DNA from: Chloroflexota bacterium
Lineage (GTDB): Bacteria; Chloroflexota; Anaerolineae; Caldilineales; Caldilineaceae
Assembly (NCBI GenBank): GCA_003577365.1
Contig: QEUY01000046.1
Span: 1-11,067, forward strand
Length of the DNA stretch: 11,067 nucleotides
Direction: 5' to 3'
In this document: piece after piece, positions 1-6,600 of the stretch
How the letters are laid out: every line of letters begins with the position of its first letter
How positions within the stretch are numbered: the first letter of the stretch is position 1
Program-made: the position numbers and the translations under genes
The notes under the pieces: generated by a model
What the model was told of the DNA's origin: nothing
The model's database searches: none
What the model saw: only the letters and a program-made list of their open reading frames with translations

Positions 1-365
1 TCATTGCCGGGGAAGCGCATGCGGCCAAAGGCGTAGGCCGCCGGGCAGGCGACCAGGAGGATGCCCGCGATCGAGACAAAGGTCACCGCCAGCGTGCGCA
101 GCATGGCCGGGATCAGGTCGAAGATGGCGGTGTGATAGTTGATAAAGACCGGCGGCCAAGGCAGCGACCAGAAATCGGCGTAGATCAGCGCCGTGGGGCG
201 CAGCGAGAGCGAGATCATCACCAGGATCACAAAGAAGGAGAGAAAGAGCAGCGCGCCCAGCAGAGTGTAGATCAGGATCGTGCCCCACTGCCGCCGCCGC
301 CGGTAATCGGGCCGGCGGGCCGGGCGCGGGGCTTGGGTGGGATGGGTAAGTTGGGGTAACGTCAT
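1..365 (-). CDS. MalG-type ABC transporter permease, partial (3' end off window)
   Basis: Inner-membrane permease subunit of a carbohydrate-type (CUT1-like) ABC importer, forming half of the membrane channel with a MalF-like partner. Only the first 121 codons are inside the window; the EAA loop that contacts the ATPase lies beyond the left edge. Visible: a basic cytoplasmic N-terminus (residues about 13-27, rich in Arg), a first membrane helix at about 28-51, the family-typical phrase IYADFWSLPWPPVFINY at about 62-78, a second helix at about 88-107, and AYAFGRMRFPG near 110-120, which closely matches the AYGFARFRFPG of the MalG-like protein encoded at 7665-8540. The ATG at 365 is preceded by a purine-rich stretch (GAGAGAAG) and lies 42 bp after the stop of the MalF-like gene, so the two were probably co-transcribed. 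Family assignment is firm; the substrate is unknown. Confidence 0.9.
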   Translation of the reverse strand, partial: MTLPQLTHPTQAPRPARRPDYRRRRQWGTILIYTLLGALLFLSFFVILVMISLSLRPTALIYADFWSLPWPPVFINYHTAIFDLIPAMLRTLAVTFVSIAGILLVACPAAYAFGRMRFPGN

Positions 366-370
366 GGATC

Positions 371-411
371 TCTGCTTCTCTCTTCTTTGCGTCTTTGCGT
401 TCTTCGCCTAC
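371..411 (-). repeat. CGCAAAG iteron copy 1 (permease-permease spacer)
   Basis: On the minus strand this spacer carries two CGCAAAG units eight bases apart (plus-strand CTTTGCG at 385-391 and 393-399), followed by a GAAGAGAGAAGCAG purine tract that also supplies the ribosome-binding region of the MalG-like gene. Variants of the same word and the purine tract recur at 1471-1493 and 8541-8582. It may be a dispersed intergenic repeat. Confidence 0.45.
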
Positions 412-1068
412 TGCGCCTCGAGGGTCTCGCGGCGGAAGCGCAGGATAAAGAGCGTGCCCAGCAGCACCAGCGCAAACAGCACCACGCCGATGGCTGAGGC
501 ATAACCGAAATCGCCGTCGGTGATGCGGTAGTACATCTGCAGCCCCGGCACATAGGTGGCATAGCCGGGGCCGCCGCGCGTATAGATAAAGATATGGGCA
601 AAGCCCTGGATGGCCCCCGAGAAGGCGAAAAAGGCCAGCAGCCGGAACTGCGGCACCAGCAGCGGCACGTCGATGCGCCAGAAGCGCGACCACCAGGTGG
701 CGCCGTCGATCTTGGCGGCGTCGTACAGCTCTTGGCTGATGTTGAGCAGCCCGCCCATAAAGATCAGAAAGGGGAAGGCGCTGATGTAGGGGAAGCCCGC
801 GCCGATGATCGCCCACAGCGCCGTCTGCTCGTTGCCCAGCCAGGCTTTTTGCAGATGCTCCAGCCCAAAGACGCCGAGCAGTTGGTTGAGCAGCCCGGCG
901 TAGGGGTCATAGACCATGCGCCACAGATAGACGGTGATCAGCCCCGGCACCACGGCGGGCAGCACAAAGAGCGTGCGAAAGACGTAGCGGTGCACCTCCT
1001 TGCGCAGCCCAAAGATCAGCTCGGCCACCAGCAGCGGCACGATCATGGTCTTGACCAGGTTAAGGTGC
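408..1068 (-). pseudogene. MalF-type ABC transporter permease, 5'-truncated
   Basis: C-terminal two thirds of an inner-membrane ABC importer permease. From an in-frame ATG at 1046 the frame gives 212 residues against about 290-320 for the family. Visible: hydrophobic helices, the phrase LFVLPAVVPGLITVYLWRM, the EAA loop ELYDAAKIDGATWW followed by the basic segment SRFWRIDVPLL, then a Gly/Pro-rich turn (TRGGPGYATY) and a last helix ending RRETLEAQ. The EAA loop nearly matches that of the intact partner at 6685-7647. Permease-like sequence already begins just upstream of the ATG (LNLVK), so the break lies near 1068. Further upstream the same frame stays open to a GTG at 1436, but that stretch is Arg/Ala/Pro-rich, has no membrane helix and lacks G/C-biased third positions, so it is not permease. 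The first membrane helices and periplasmic entry are therefore missing. It may be a disrupted gene, or the sequence may be misjoined there. A short product could still be made from 1046, but it would probably not assemble. Confidence 0.75.
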
Positions 1069-1477
1069 GGCCTGCCGTCTGTTCGACGACACGCTCGCGC
1101 ACCTCGACGCGCCCGCCGCCATAGCGGGGACGCCGGTCTTTGCCCCGGTCTTTGCCTACTGGCGGCAACTGCCCGCCAAAGAGGGTGTCCACCAGCTTCT
1201 GCCCGGCGGGGCCATGCAGGGTTTGGGCGATGCGCCGGGCGCCGGCGCGCTGCGCGCCGGCGAGCGAGGCGCCGGGCAGCAAGGCCACGCCCTGCAGCGG
1301 GTCGCGCAGCAGCGGCATATCGGTCACGCCGTCCTGCTCGCCCGGATCCCACGGACAGATCTGGCACTGGCCGCCGTACAGTTCTTGTGGCTGCTGCACG
1401 TGCAAGCGGGCGTGTGTACAGAGCCGTGATGTCCACCGCTGCAGATTTGCAGTGAACCTGCTTTCTCCTCTATCTTT
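1043..1477 (-). other. Unassigned open frame upstream of the truncated permease, possible gene remnant
   Basis: The 370-400 bp upstream of the broken permease hold no confident gene. The minus frame ending with a stop at 1043-1045 is open back to about 1477 (candidate TTG start at 1405). It has G/C-rich third positions and an ordinary residue mix: a short ELYGGQCQICPWDPG segment with a CxxC pair, then a Gly/Ala/Arg-rich stretch, GQKLVDTLFGGQLPP and RVEVRERVVEQTAG. The exactly antiparallel plus frame is also open and also G/C-biased, so codon bias alone does not settle the strand. The CxxC phrase loosely resembles the first metal knuckle of HNH or zinc-ribbon proteins, but no matching His or second Cys pair follows. 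The frame changes into the permease remnant around 1045-1068, which suggests two gene pieces joined. I do not recognise the family. Confidence 0.25.
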
Positions 1478-1493
1478 GTGTTACCTTTGTGTG
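1461..1493 (-). repeat. CACAAAG iteron copy 2 (upstream of truncated permease region)
   Basis: On the minus strand two CACAAAG units (plus-strand CTTTGTG at 1474-1480 and 1485-1491) are followed by a GATAGAGGAGAAAGCAG purine tract. This arrangement parallels the spacer at 371-411: two units of nearly the same word, then a GAG-rich tract ending in AAGCAG. The rest of 1437-1560 holds a small CTGCA/TGCAG inverted repeat at 1439-1452 and the ribosome-binding site of the kinase gene. I see no strong promoter match there. Confidence 0.4.
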
Positions 1494-1560
1494 GCCCCCT
1501 TCACAGCCATACGAATTTCCTGCAATGTCGTTCTGCCTTGCTATCCCTGAGGTGTAACCT

Positions 1561-3786
1561 ATGTCGACTGCCGAGCGTCTGGAATGGGACGACTTACGGG
1601 GCAAATTGGCCGCCGACTGCGCCTTAGGGCTGGCGCTGTGCGGCTGGCTGACTGCCTGGTTCCTGCTGAACGCCCCCGCGGCCGGGCTGGCCCCGGTGCT
1701 GACCGCCATGGGGCTGATCGTGCTTGGATTGTGGCTGTGGGCCCAGACGACCCTGCGCCCACAGCGCAGCGCGATCCTGCTCACGGCCATCAGCTTTGCC
1801 GCGGTGGCCGTCGCTTGGTACAGCCTGCGCCGTCCCGAACTCGTCTACCTCTTCGCTATCCCCATCCTGCTCGCCGCCCTGCTGCTGCGCACCTGGAGCA
1901 CGCTTGTGGTGGGTGCAGGCGTCTGGCTGCTGGTCTACGGCCCGCTGGCCCCTCAGGTGGCGGTCCCCATCTCGGCCAGTGCCTTCCTCCTGCTGCTCAG
2001 CAGTTTCCAGGTGATGGTCATGCGGGGTGTGCGCAGCCACCTGACCCAGGCTCAAGCCTACCAGACCCATGTCGTCAGCCTGGTGGAGCAAACGCGCCGC
2101 CAACAAGAGGAGGTCAACCGGCTCAACAAGTCGCTCTCGCTGGCCTACTCGCTCCTCCACCGCCGCACCCAAGAGCTGGCCGTAGCCCGCCAAGAAGCGG
2201 AAAACGCCCTGCGCCTCAAAGAGCAGTTCGCCGTCTATGTCAGCCACGAGCTGCGCACCCCGCTCAACGTCATGCTTGGCTTTCTGGAGATCCTGCAGCG
2301 CTACCCCGAAGTCTACGGCGACGTCCATTGGACGCCCATCCTGCGCCGCGACATCGCCGAGATCCAGCGCAGTGCCCGCCACCTGCTCGACCTGGTCAAC
2401 GACCTGCTGGACCTGGCGCGCATCGACGCCGTCAAAATGCCCATCCATCGTGAATCTTGCCGGCTGGAGGATGTGCTGGGCGAAGCGGTCGAACTAGTGC
2501 AGCGTCTGCTGGTGCAGAAACCGGTGCAGCTACAATTGACTGTGGACGGCCCGCTGCCAACCCTCTACATCGACCGCACGCGCATCCGCCAGGTCGCGCT
2601 CAACCTGCTGGCCAATGCCGGCCGCTTTACCCAAGCCGGCACGATCCACGTCCACGCCGCACGGCAGAACGACGAAGTGGTCGTGGCGGTGCGCGACACG
2701 GGCATCGGCATCGCCCCCGACGCGCTGCCCGGTCTCTTCCAGGACTATGCCCAGGGCGCGATCACGGGTGCAGCGGGTGAGGGCAAGGGGTTGGGGTTGG
2801 CCATCGCCAAACGCTTTGTGCAGATGCACGGCGGGCGCATCTGGGCCGAAAGCCAGCCCGGCCACGGCAGCACCTTCTATTTCGTCCTGCCCGTCGACAC
2901 GGTGCAGGTGGTGCCTGTCACGCGCCACAGCGCGCTCGACACTCTGGCCCCGAGCCACACGCCTCATCTGGTCGTGGTCGACGCCGAGCCTGCTGCCGCG
3001 ACCTATCTGCGCCGCCAGTTGGACGGATGCAAGGTCAGCCACGCTTCCGACCTAGAGCGGGCGCGCCTGTTGGTGCGCGAGCAACATCCTGATGCCCTAT
3101 TGCTCAACGTGCCCCCCGACCATAGCCCCGTGGCCCAGGCTGCACCGGTCCCCATTCTGGCTGAAGGTGTGCCCGTGATCCAGTGTACGTTGCCTGTGGG
3201 CGGCTGGCTATTGGAGGACGATTGTTTTGACAGCTGGCTGGTGAAACCGGTCAGCGGCAGCCGCTTGCTCCAGGTCATGGACCACTACTGCCCCAGCGGC
3301 GGCTGCGTTCTGCTGGCCGACGACGACCGCAGTTTTGTGCAGATGGTGCAGCGCATGCTGCAGGCCGCGCCGAGACCCTACATGCTGCACTGGGCCTACA
3401 CTGTGGCCGAGGGCATGGACGCTATCGCCGCCCATCCGCCCGATCTGCTGCTGGTCGACATTGCCTTGGCGGGCAGCAACGGCCGGGTCCTAGCCCAGTG
3501 GCTGCGCCAAGATCCGGCCACAGCCTCTATCCCTGTGCTGGCTATCAGCAGCTTTGCCCCCGGCGCGGAAGGCGACCCGGCGCGCTCGTGCAGCTTTGGC
3601 CTGACGCGCGGCCAGGGTTTTAGCGAAGGTGAGGTGCTGGACTTGGTGGCGCAGACGCTGCGCCTGGTGCGCCCGCGCTATACCCCCTGGACACGCGAGC
3701 CAGTGCGTCCAGCAGTTCCAGGCGTGACAGCGGCTTGGGCAGCGCCGCCGACGCCCCCAATGCCTGGGCCAATTCGGGGTCGTTGA
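1561..3786 (+). CDS. Membrane hybrid sensor histidine kinase with two C-terminal receiver domains
   Basis: 741-residue two-component sensor. Residues 19-153 form about six membrane helices with short loops and no sizeable external domain, so the signal is probably sensed in or at the membrane. A coiled-coil linker follows (about 165-222). The HisKA domain has the H-box SHELRTPLN with phosphoacceptor His229. The HATPase domain shows the N-box around Asn348/Asn352, DTGIGI at 379-384 and the G2 loop GEGKGLGLAIAK at 406-417, so catalysis should be intact. Receiver 1 (about 468-572) is degenerate: the expected phospho-Asp is Asn516, although Lys562 is kept. Receiver 2 (about 581-703) has the acidic cluster Asp587-589, phospho-Asp633 and Ser663, but no KP motif (LTRGQGF instead). 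The last 30 residues are Pro/Ala-rich and lie antisense to the neighbouring receiver gene. The ATG at 1561 follows AGGTG at 1550-1554 with good spacing. The convergent regulator at 3620-4885 is the likely partner. Confidence 0.93.
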   Translation: MSTAERLEWDDLRGKLAADCALGLALCGWLTAWFLLNAPAAGLAPVLTAMGLIVLGLWLWAQTTLRPQRSAILLTAISFAAVAVAWYSLRRPELVYLFAIPILLAALLLRTWSTLVVGAGVWLLVYGPLAPQVAVPISASAFLLLLSSFQVMVMRGVRSHLTQAQAYQTHVVSLVEQTRRQQEEVNRLNKSLSLAYSLLHRRTQELAVARQEAENALRLKEQFAVYVSHELRTPLNVMLGFLEILQRYPEVYGDVHWTPILRRDIAEIQRSARHLLDLVNDLLDLARIDAVKMPIHRESCRLEDVLGEAVELVQRLLVQKPVQLQLTVDGPLPTLYIDRTRIRQVALNLLANAGRFTQAGTIHVHAARQNDEVVVAVRDTGIGIAPDALPGLFQDYAQGAITGAAGEGKGLGLAIAKRFVQMHGGRIWAESQPGHGSTFYFVLPVDTVQVVPVTRHSALDTLAPSHTPHLVVVDAEPAAATYLRRQLDGCKVSHASDLERARLLVREQHPDALLLNVPPDHSPVAQAAPVPILAEGVPVIQCTLPVGGWLLEDDCFDSWLVKPVSGSRLLQVMDHYCPSGGCVLLADDDRSFVQMVQRMLQAAPRPYMLHWAYTVAEGMDAIAAHPPDLLLVDIALAGSNGRVLAQWLRQDPATASIPVLAISSFAPGAEGDPARSCSFGLTRGQGFSEGEVLDLVAQTLRLVRPRYTPWTREPVRPAVPGVTAAWAAPPTPPMPGPIRGR

Positions 3787-4885
3787 TCACGGAACAGATC
3801 ATCACTGGGATGCGCGCCAGGTCGGGTGTTGCGCGCAGTGCCTGCAGCAACGTCCACCCGTCCACCTCGGGCATCAGCACATCCAGTAGAATGGCGTCAG
3901 GCTGGAGTTCGCGCGCCGCCTGTACCGTCTCGCCCGGCTGGGTCACAATAGCGGCGCGCCAGCCGCTGCCCTGCAGATAGCGCTGGTAAAGCTCGGTCAC
4001 ACCGGGGTTGTCCTCCACCACTAAGAGCGTTCGCAGCGCGGCCACCGCAAAGGGCAGCACCAGTTCGCGCTCTAGCCCATTGGTCTTGGGCTGCAAGCTG
4101 GCGCCCATCTCCAGCATCTGGGCCATGAGCAGCGCATTCTGTAGCAGCGGGTTGTCCCAAGCCAGGGCTGCGCCGACCTCGCCAATGCGCACTTCGGCTA
4201 CCTCGCCGGCGCGCCGGCAGCGCACCACGAGCACGTGGCCGGCCGTGCACTGCTGGATCAGGGCACTAAGAATCTGGATCAGCATCTCCTGGGCGATGCC
4301 GGGGGTGACGGTCACGGTGACGGGCGCGGTCGGCGGCACAAAATGCAGCTCGACGCCTTTGTGCTGTGCCAAGGCGCGCACCGTGCCCAGCGCGCTTTCC
4401 AGCAGGGTGCGCAGATCCATCTGGTCTTGGGGCCGGGCCAGCGCCGCCAATTCGGCTTGAAAGGCCGTGGCCGCGCTGGGAAGTGGCGCCGGGCGGCGCT
4501 GGCCCGGAAGCAGCGCAGCCAGTTCCTCCTCAGCGCGACGCAGGTCACGATAGACCTGGCGGCTGCCCACGGCCAGCCGCTCGGCGATCTCGTCGATCGA
4601 AAGACACGAGACATAGCGTAGCGACAGCACCTCATAGCTGCGGCCCGACCCCTGCTGCTGGGCCTGCAGCGGGCGCACCGGCCGCAGCGCCTCAATCGCG
4701 TCGAGCAGCAGGCTGCGCACTGCCTGGGCGCGCTGCAGCACCGTCGCCCCGGCCTCCACCACCCAGCCGCTGTGCGCCAGCGGCGTCTGGGCCAGTTCGA
4801 CGTTGGCGTAGAGATGTTCCAGCGCGGCGCGCACGTCGACAGCGGAAATGATCAGGTCATCACGAGAGGGTTTATGGCTGCTCAT
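3620..4885 (-). CDS. Response regulator: N-terminal sigma-r4-like HTH, degenerate kinase-like middle, C-terminal receiver
   Basis: 421-residue cytoplasmic regulator. An N-terminal helical region (1-75) is followed by a helix-turn-helix at about 84-125 (YEVLSLRYVSCLSIDEIAER, then VGSRQVYRDLRRAEEEL) of the sigma-70 region 4 kind. Residues about 140-180 look like a helical hairpin, and 180-283 resemble a HATPase fold without its ATP-binding motifs: no DxGxG and no GxGLG. The C-terminal receiver (285-397) is complete: Glu291/Asp292, phospho-Asp335 in LLDVLMPEVDGW, Ser365 and Lys384 in ALPKPLS. The tail after 398 is low-complexity and antisense to the kinase's receiver 2. I chose the ATG at 4885 because a TACAAT box lies just upstream and there is no Shine-Dalgarno sequence; an in-frame start at 4942 would place that promoter inside the gene. 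It converges with and overlaps the kinase gene by 167 bp, and probably takes phosphate from it. A DNA-binding regulator is the best reading; the exact family is uncertain. Confidence 0.88.
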   Translation of the reverse strand: MSSHKPSRDDLIISAVDVRAALEHLYANVELAQTPLAHSGWVVEAGATVLQRAQAVRSLLLDAIEALRPVRPLQAQQQGSGRSYEVLSLRYVSCLSIDEIAERLAVGSRQVYRDLRRAEEELAALLPGQRRPAPLPSAATAFQAELAALARPQDQMDLRTLLESALGTVRALAQHKGVELHFVPPTAPVTVTVTPGIAQEMLIQILSALIQQCTAGHVLVVRCRRAGEVAEVRIGEVGAALAWDNPLLQNALLMAQMLEMGASLQPKTNGLERELVLPFAVAALRTLLVVEDNPGVTELYQRYLQGSGWRAAIVTQPGETVQAARELQPDAILLDVLMPEVDGWTLLQALRATPDLARIPVMICSVINDPELAQALGASAALPKPLSRLELLDALARVSRGYSAGAPGAASAPPSPAPHLR

Positions 4886-4899
4886 AGTGCGGCATTGTA
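4886..4899 (-). promoter_or_regulatory. Probable leaderless promoter -10 box of the regulator gene
   Basis: On the minus strand TACAAT (plus 4894-4899) ends 8 nt before the ATG at 4885, so transcription would start at or within a base or two of the start codon. No Shine-Dalgarno sequence precedes the ATG, which fits a leaderless mRNA. No good -35 hexamer is visible at the usual distance, so an activator or a weak promoter is possible. Confidence 0.4.
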
Positions 4900-4937
4900 C
4901 GCAAAACCATGGCGTAGAGCGAATCGCGCGCCCACAG

Positions 4938-4970
4938 GCCATGTCAAAGCCATGTCACGGCCAGGTCACC
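4938..4970 (+). promoter_or_regulatory. Three tandem 11-bp direct repeats, probable response-regulator operator
   Basis: GCCATGTCA at 4938-4946, GCCATGTCA at 4949-4957 and GCCAGGTCA at 4960-4968 recur with an exact 11-bp period, about one helical turn. Tandem TGTCA-type half-sites at 11-bp spacing are the arrangement used by PhoB/OmpR-class regulators. The array lies between the divergent regulator and transporter operon, and its right end covers the place of the -35 box for the extended -10 at 4988-4996. This fits an activator site for the transporter operon, with possible feedback on the regulator. The bound protein is unknown; the neighbouring regulator's HTH is not of the winged OmpR type. 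Confidence 0.55.
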
Positions 4971-4987
4971 CGCGTGGCTGAGGCGTG

Positions 4988-4996
4988 TGCTATGCT
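4988..4996 (+). promoter_or_regulatory. Candidate extended -10 promoter of the transporter operon
   Basis: TG-C-TATGCT is an extended -10 element, with TATGCT at 4991-4996. There is no consensus -35; the third 11-bp repeat ends about 20 bp upstream, as in activator-dependent promoters. It would give a leader of about 180 nt before the ATG at 5185. A second, weaker -10-like word, TATAGA at 5089-5094, could give a shorter leader of about 85 nt. Apart from these, the repeats and the ribosome-binding site at 5173-5178, I see nothing in 4886-5184. Confidence 0.35.
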
Positions 4997-5184
4997 GGAT
5001 GCTGGCACCCTTCCGCCGCAGCGGTGTCCACCCGTCCAGCCCGTTTCTCCCGACTGTTTTGATCCAACGTCGCCTGTCTACCGTCCTCTATAGAATGCGG
5101 TGACTTCACGTTACCCTGCCGATCCGGTACGCTTTGCCATTCCGAGTTTGTGTGTCTCACAGCCCTACTCACAGGAGGAACTCC

Positions 5185-6555
5185 ATGACTCATGCTCGCA
5201 TTTCACGACGTCGTTTCCTGTGGAGCCTGGCCGCGGGCGCATCCGGCGCAGCCCTGGCCGCGTGTGCCGCACCGGCAGCCCCGACCCAGCCGGGAAGCCA
5301 GACGGCAGGCGAAGAGGCCGCTCCGCCATCCCAGGAGCCGATCACCATCACAATGCATATTCAGGCGGGCTGGGAAGAAGCCGTGCCGGGTATGTATGTG
5401 CGTCGCCCGCAGACCTTTATGGAGGAAAACCCCGACATCAAGATCGAGATGGTTCCCATTCCCGGCGCCGAGTATGACACCAAACTGCTGACCCTGGCGT
5501 CGTCGGGCACTATCGCCGACACCATGCACACCTCGGACGTCTGGACCCAGCACACGCGCATGGTCAAACTGGGTGTGCTGCGCAATGTGGACGAGAATTT
5601 AGAGGCTGCTGGCATCTCCAAGGACGAATGGCTGCCCGCCGCGATCAACACCCTGACGATCGACGGCAAAATGTACGGACTGCCCAAAACCTGCCATCCG
5701 GGCGATGCCTACATCTGGATCAACGAAGATCTCTTCAACGAGGCCGGTATCCCGCTGCCCGAAGTGAGCGGCGTCACGCACGAACAGATCACCGAGTGGG
5801 CTGAGGCGCTCAGCCAAGGGCCCGAAGACGATCGCTCCGTCTATGGCTTTGTGCCGCGTGTAGTCGGCATTCAGGGCATTGTCAATGGCGCGCGCCAGTT
5901 CGGCACCTATGAGAACAATGAGGAAGGCACCGAGAGCCTGGCCGACAACGAACAGTGGAGGCAGTGGGCCGGTTGGGTCAAGAGCTTCTATGACCGCAAG
6001 CAGGCAGCCACTGACAACGCACTGCCCAGCGGCGGAGCCGACGGGCTCTTCCTGGCAGGCCGCGTCGCCATGCGCCCCAACCAGCGCTTCTTCTACCGTC
6101 GCGTCAACGTCGGGATGGAGGAGGTCGAGAAGCCCTTTAGCTGGCGCGTGATCCAATATCCGCGCGGGCCGGAAGCCAAGGGCTGGGGCGCGTCGGTCGA
6201 CACCCATAGCGTCAGCACCGCCTGCAAGCACCCCGCCGAGGCCTTCCGCTTTATCTACGCCATGGCCGACCAGACCTTTGCCCGCTATGTGGCCGAGGAC
6301 CAGGGCTATCTGACGGCGCGCATCGACGACCTGGAGACCGTGGGCGACATGCTCTATCCGTTCCTCGAACTGCAATACCAGTGTATGACCGAGGAAGAGG
6401 CCTTCCGCCAGCCGGCCAATGCACGCGGGCTAGAGGTGGAGACGGTCTATAAGAACGAGTTGGACAAATTGTGGTTGGGCGAGGAGGAGTTGACACCCGC
6501 CTTCATGCAGAATATGAAGGCCGCGGTGGATGAGATCTTGACCAAGCCCTTCTAG
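5185..6555 (+). CDS. ABC transporter solute-binding lipoprotein (family 1, UgpB/MalE-like)
   Basis: 456-residue extracytoplasmic binding protein that would capture the solute and deliver it to the permeases encoded downstream. The N-terminus has a twin-arginine motif (SRRRFLW, residues 7-13), a hydrophobic stretch and a lipobox LAAC with Cys27, so it is probably exported folded by Tat and anchored as a lipoprotein. A Pro/Ala/Gln/Glu-rich tether (about 28-52) follows. The mature part is of the family 1 type: ITITMHIQAGWEEAVPG near the start, FMEENPDIKIEMVPIPG, GKMYGLPKTCHPGDAYIWIN and NEAGIPLPE. The ATG at 5185 has a perfect AGGAGG at 5173-5178, six bases away; an in-frame ATG at 5134 lacks one and would displace the signal peptide. 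It is the first gene of the operon. Substrate cannot be read from the sequence; the enzymes downstream hint at an amino- or acyl-sugar-like compound. Confidence 0.92.
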   Translation: MTHARISRRRFLWSLAAGASGAALAACAAPAAPTQPGSQTAGEEAAPPSQEPITITMHIQAGWEEAVPGMYVRRPQTFMEENPDIKIEMVPIPGAEYDTKLLTLASSGTIADTMHTSDVWTQHTRMVKLGVLRNVDENLEAAGISKDEWLPAAINTLTIDGKMYGLPKTCHPGDAYIWINEDLFNEAGIPLPEVSGVTHEQITEWAEALSQGPEDDRSVYGFVPRVVGIQGIVNGARQFGTYENNEEGTESLADNEQWRQWAGWVKSFYDRKQAATDNALPSGGADGLFLAGRVAMRPNQRFFYRRVNVGMEEVEKPFSWRVIQYPRGPEAKGWGASVDTHSVSTACKHPAEAFRFIYAMADQTFARYVAEDQGYLTARIDDLETVGDMLYPFLELQYQCMTEEEAFRQPANARGLEVETVYKNELDKLWLGEEELTPAFMQNMKAAVDEILTKPF

Positions 6556-6600
6556 GGCGTGCGGCCCGCCAGATAGGATCAAGGAACGCGCCACTGCGTG

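Noticed and set aside
1..816. 271-codon minus-strand open frame spanning both left permease genes
   Set aside because: It is Arg/Ala/His/Leu-rich and out of frame with two well-supported permease sequences; it is a shadow of them.
594..1124. 176-codon plus-strand open frame antisense to the MalF-like permease
   Set aside because: Rich in Gln, His and Asp as expected from reading a membrane-protein gene backwards; no family features.
1069..1436. Upstream in-frame extension of the truncated permease from a GTG at 1436
   Set aside because: Arg/Ala/Pro-rich, no membrane helix and third positions not G/C-biased; it is not a plausible permease N-terminus.
1624..2448. 274-codon minus-strand open frame opposite the kinase gene
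   Set aside because: Antisense to membrane helices and the HisKA domain of a clearly coding gene.
5059..5094. Sigma-70 promoter from TTGATC at 5059 with TATAGA at 5089
   Set aside because: Spacer of 24 bp is too long; TATAGA alone remains only a weak alternative -10.
5599..6375. 258-codon minus-strand open frame opposite the binding-protein gene
   Set aside because: Long only because of high GC; the plus-strand gene has signal peptide, family motifs and a perfect ribosome site.
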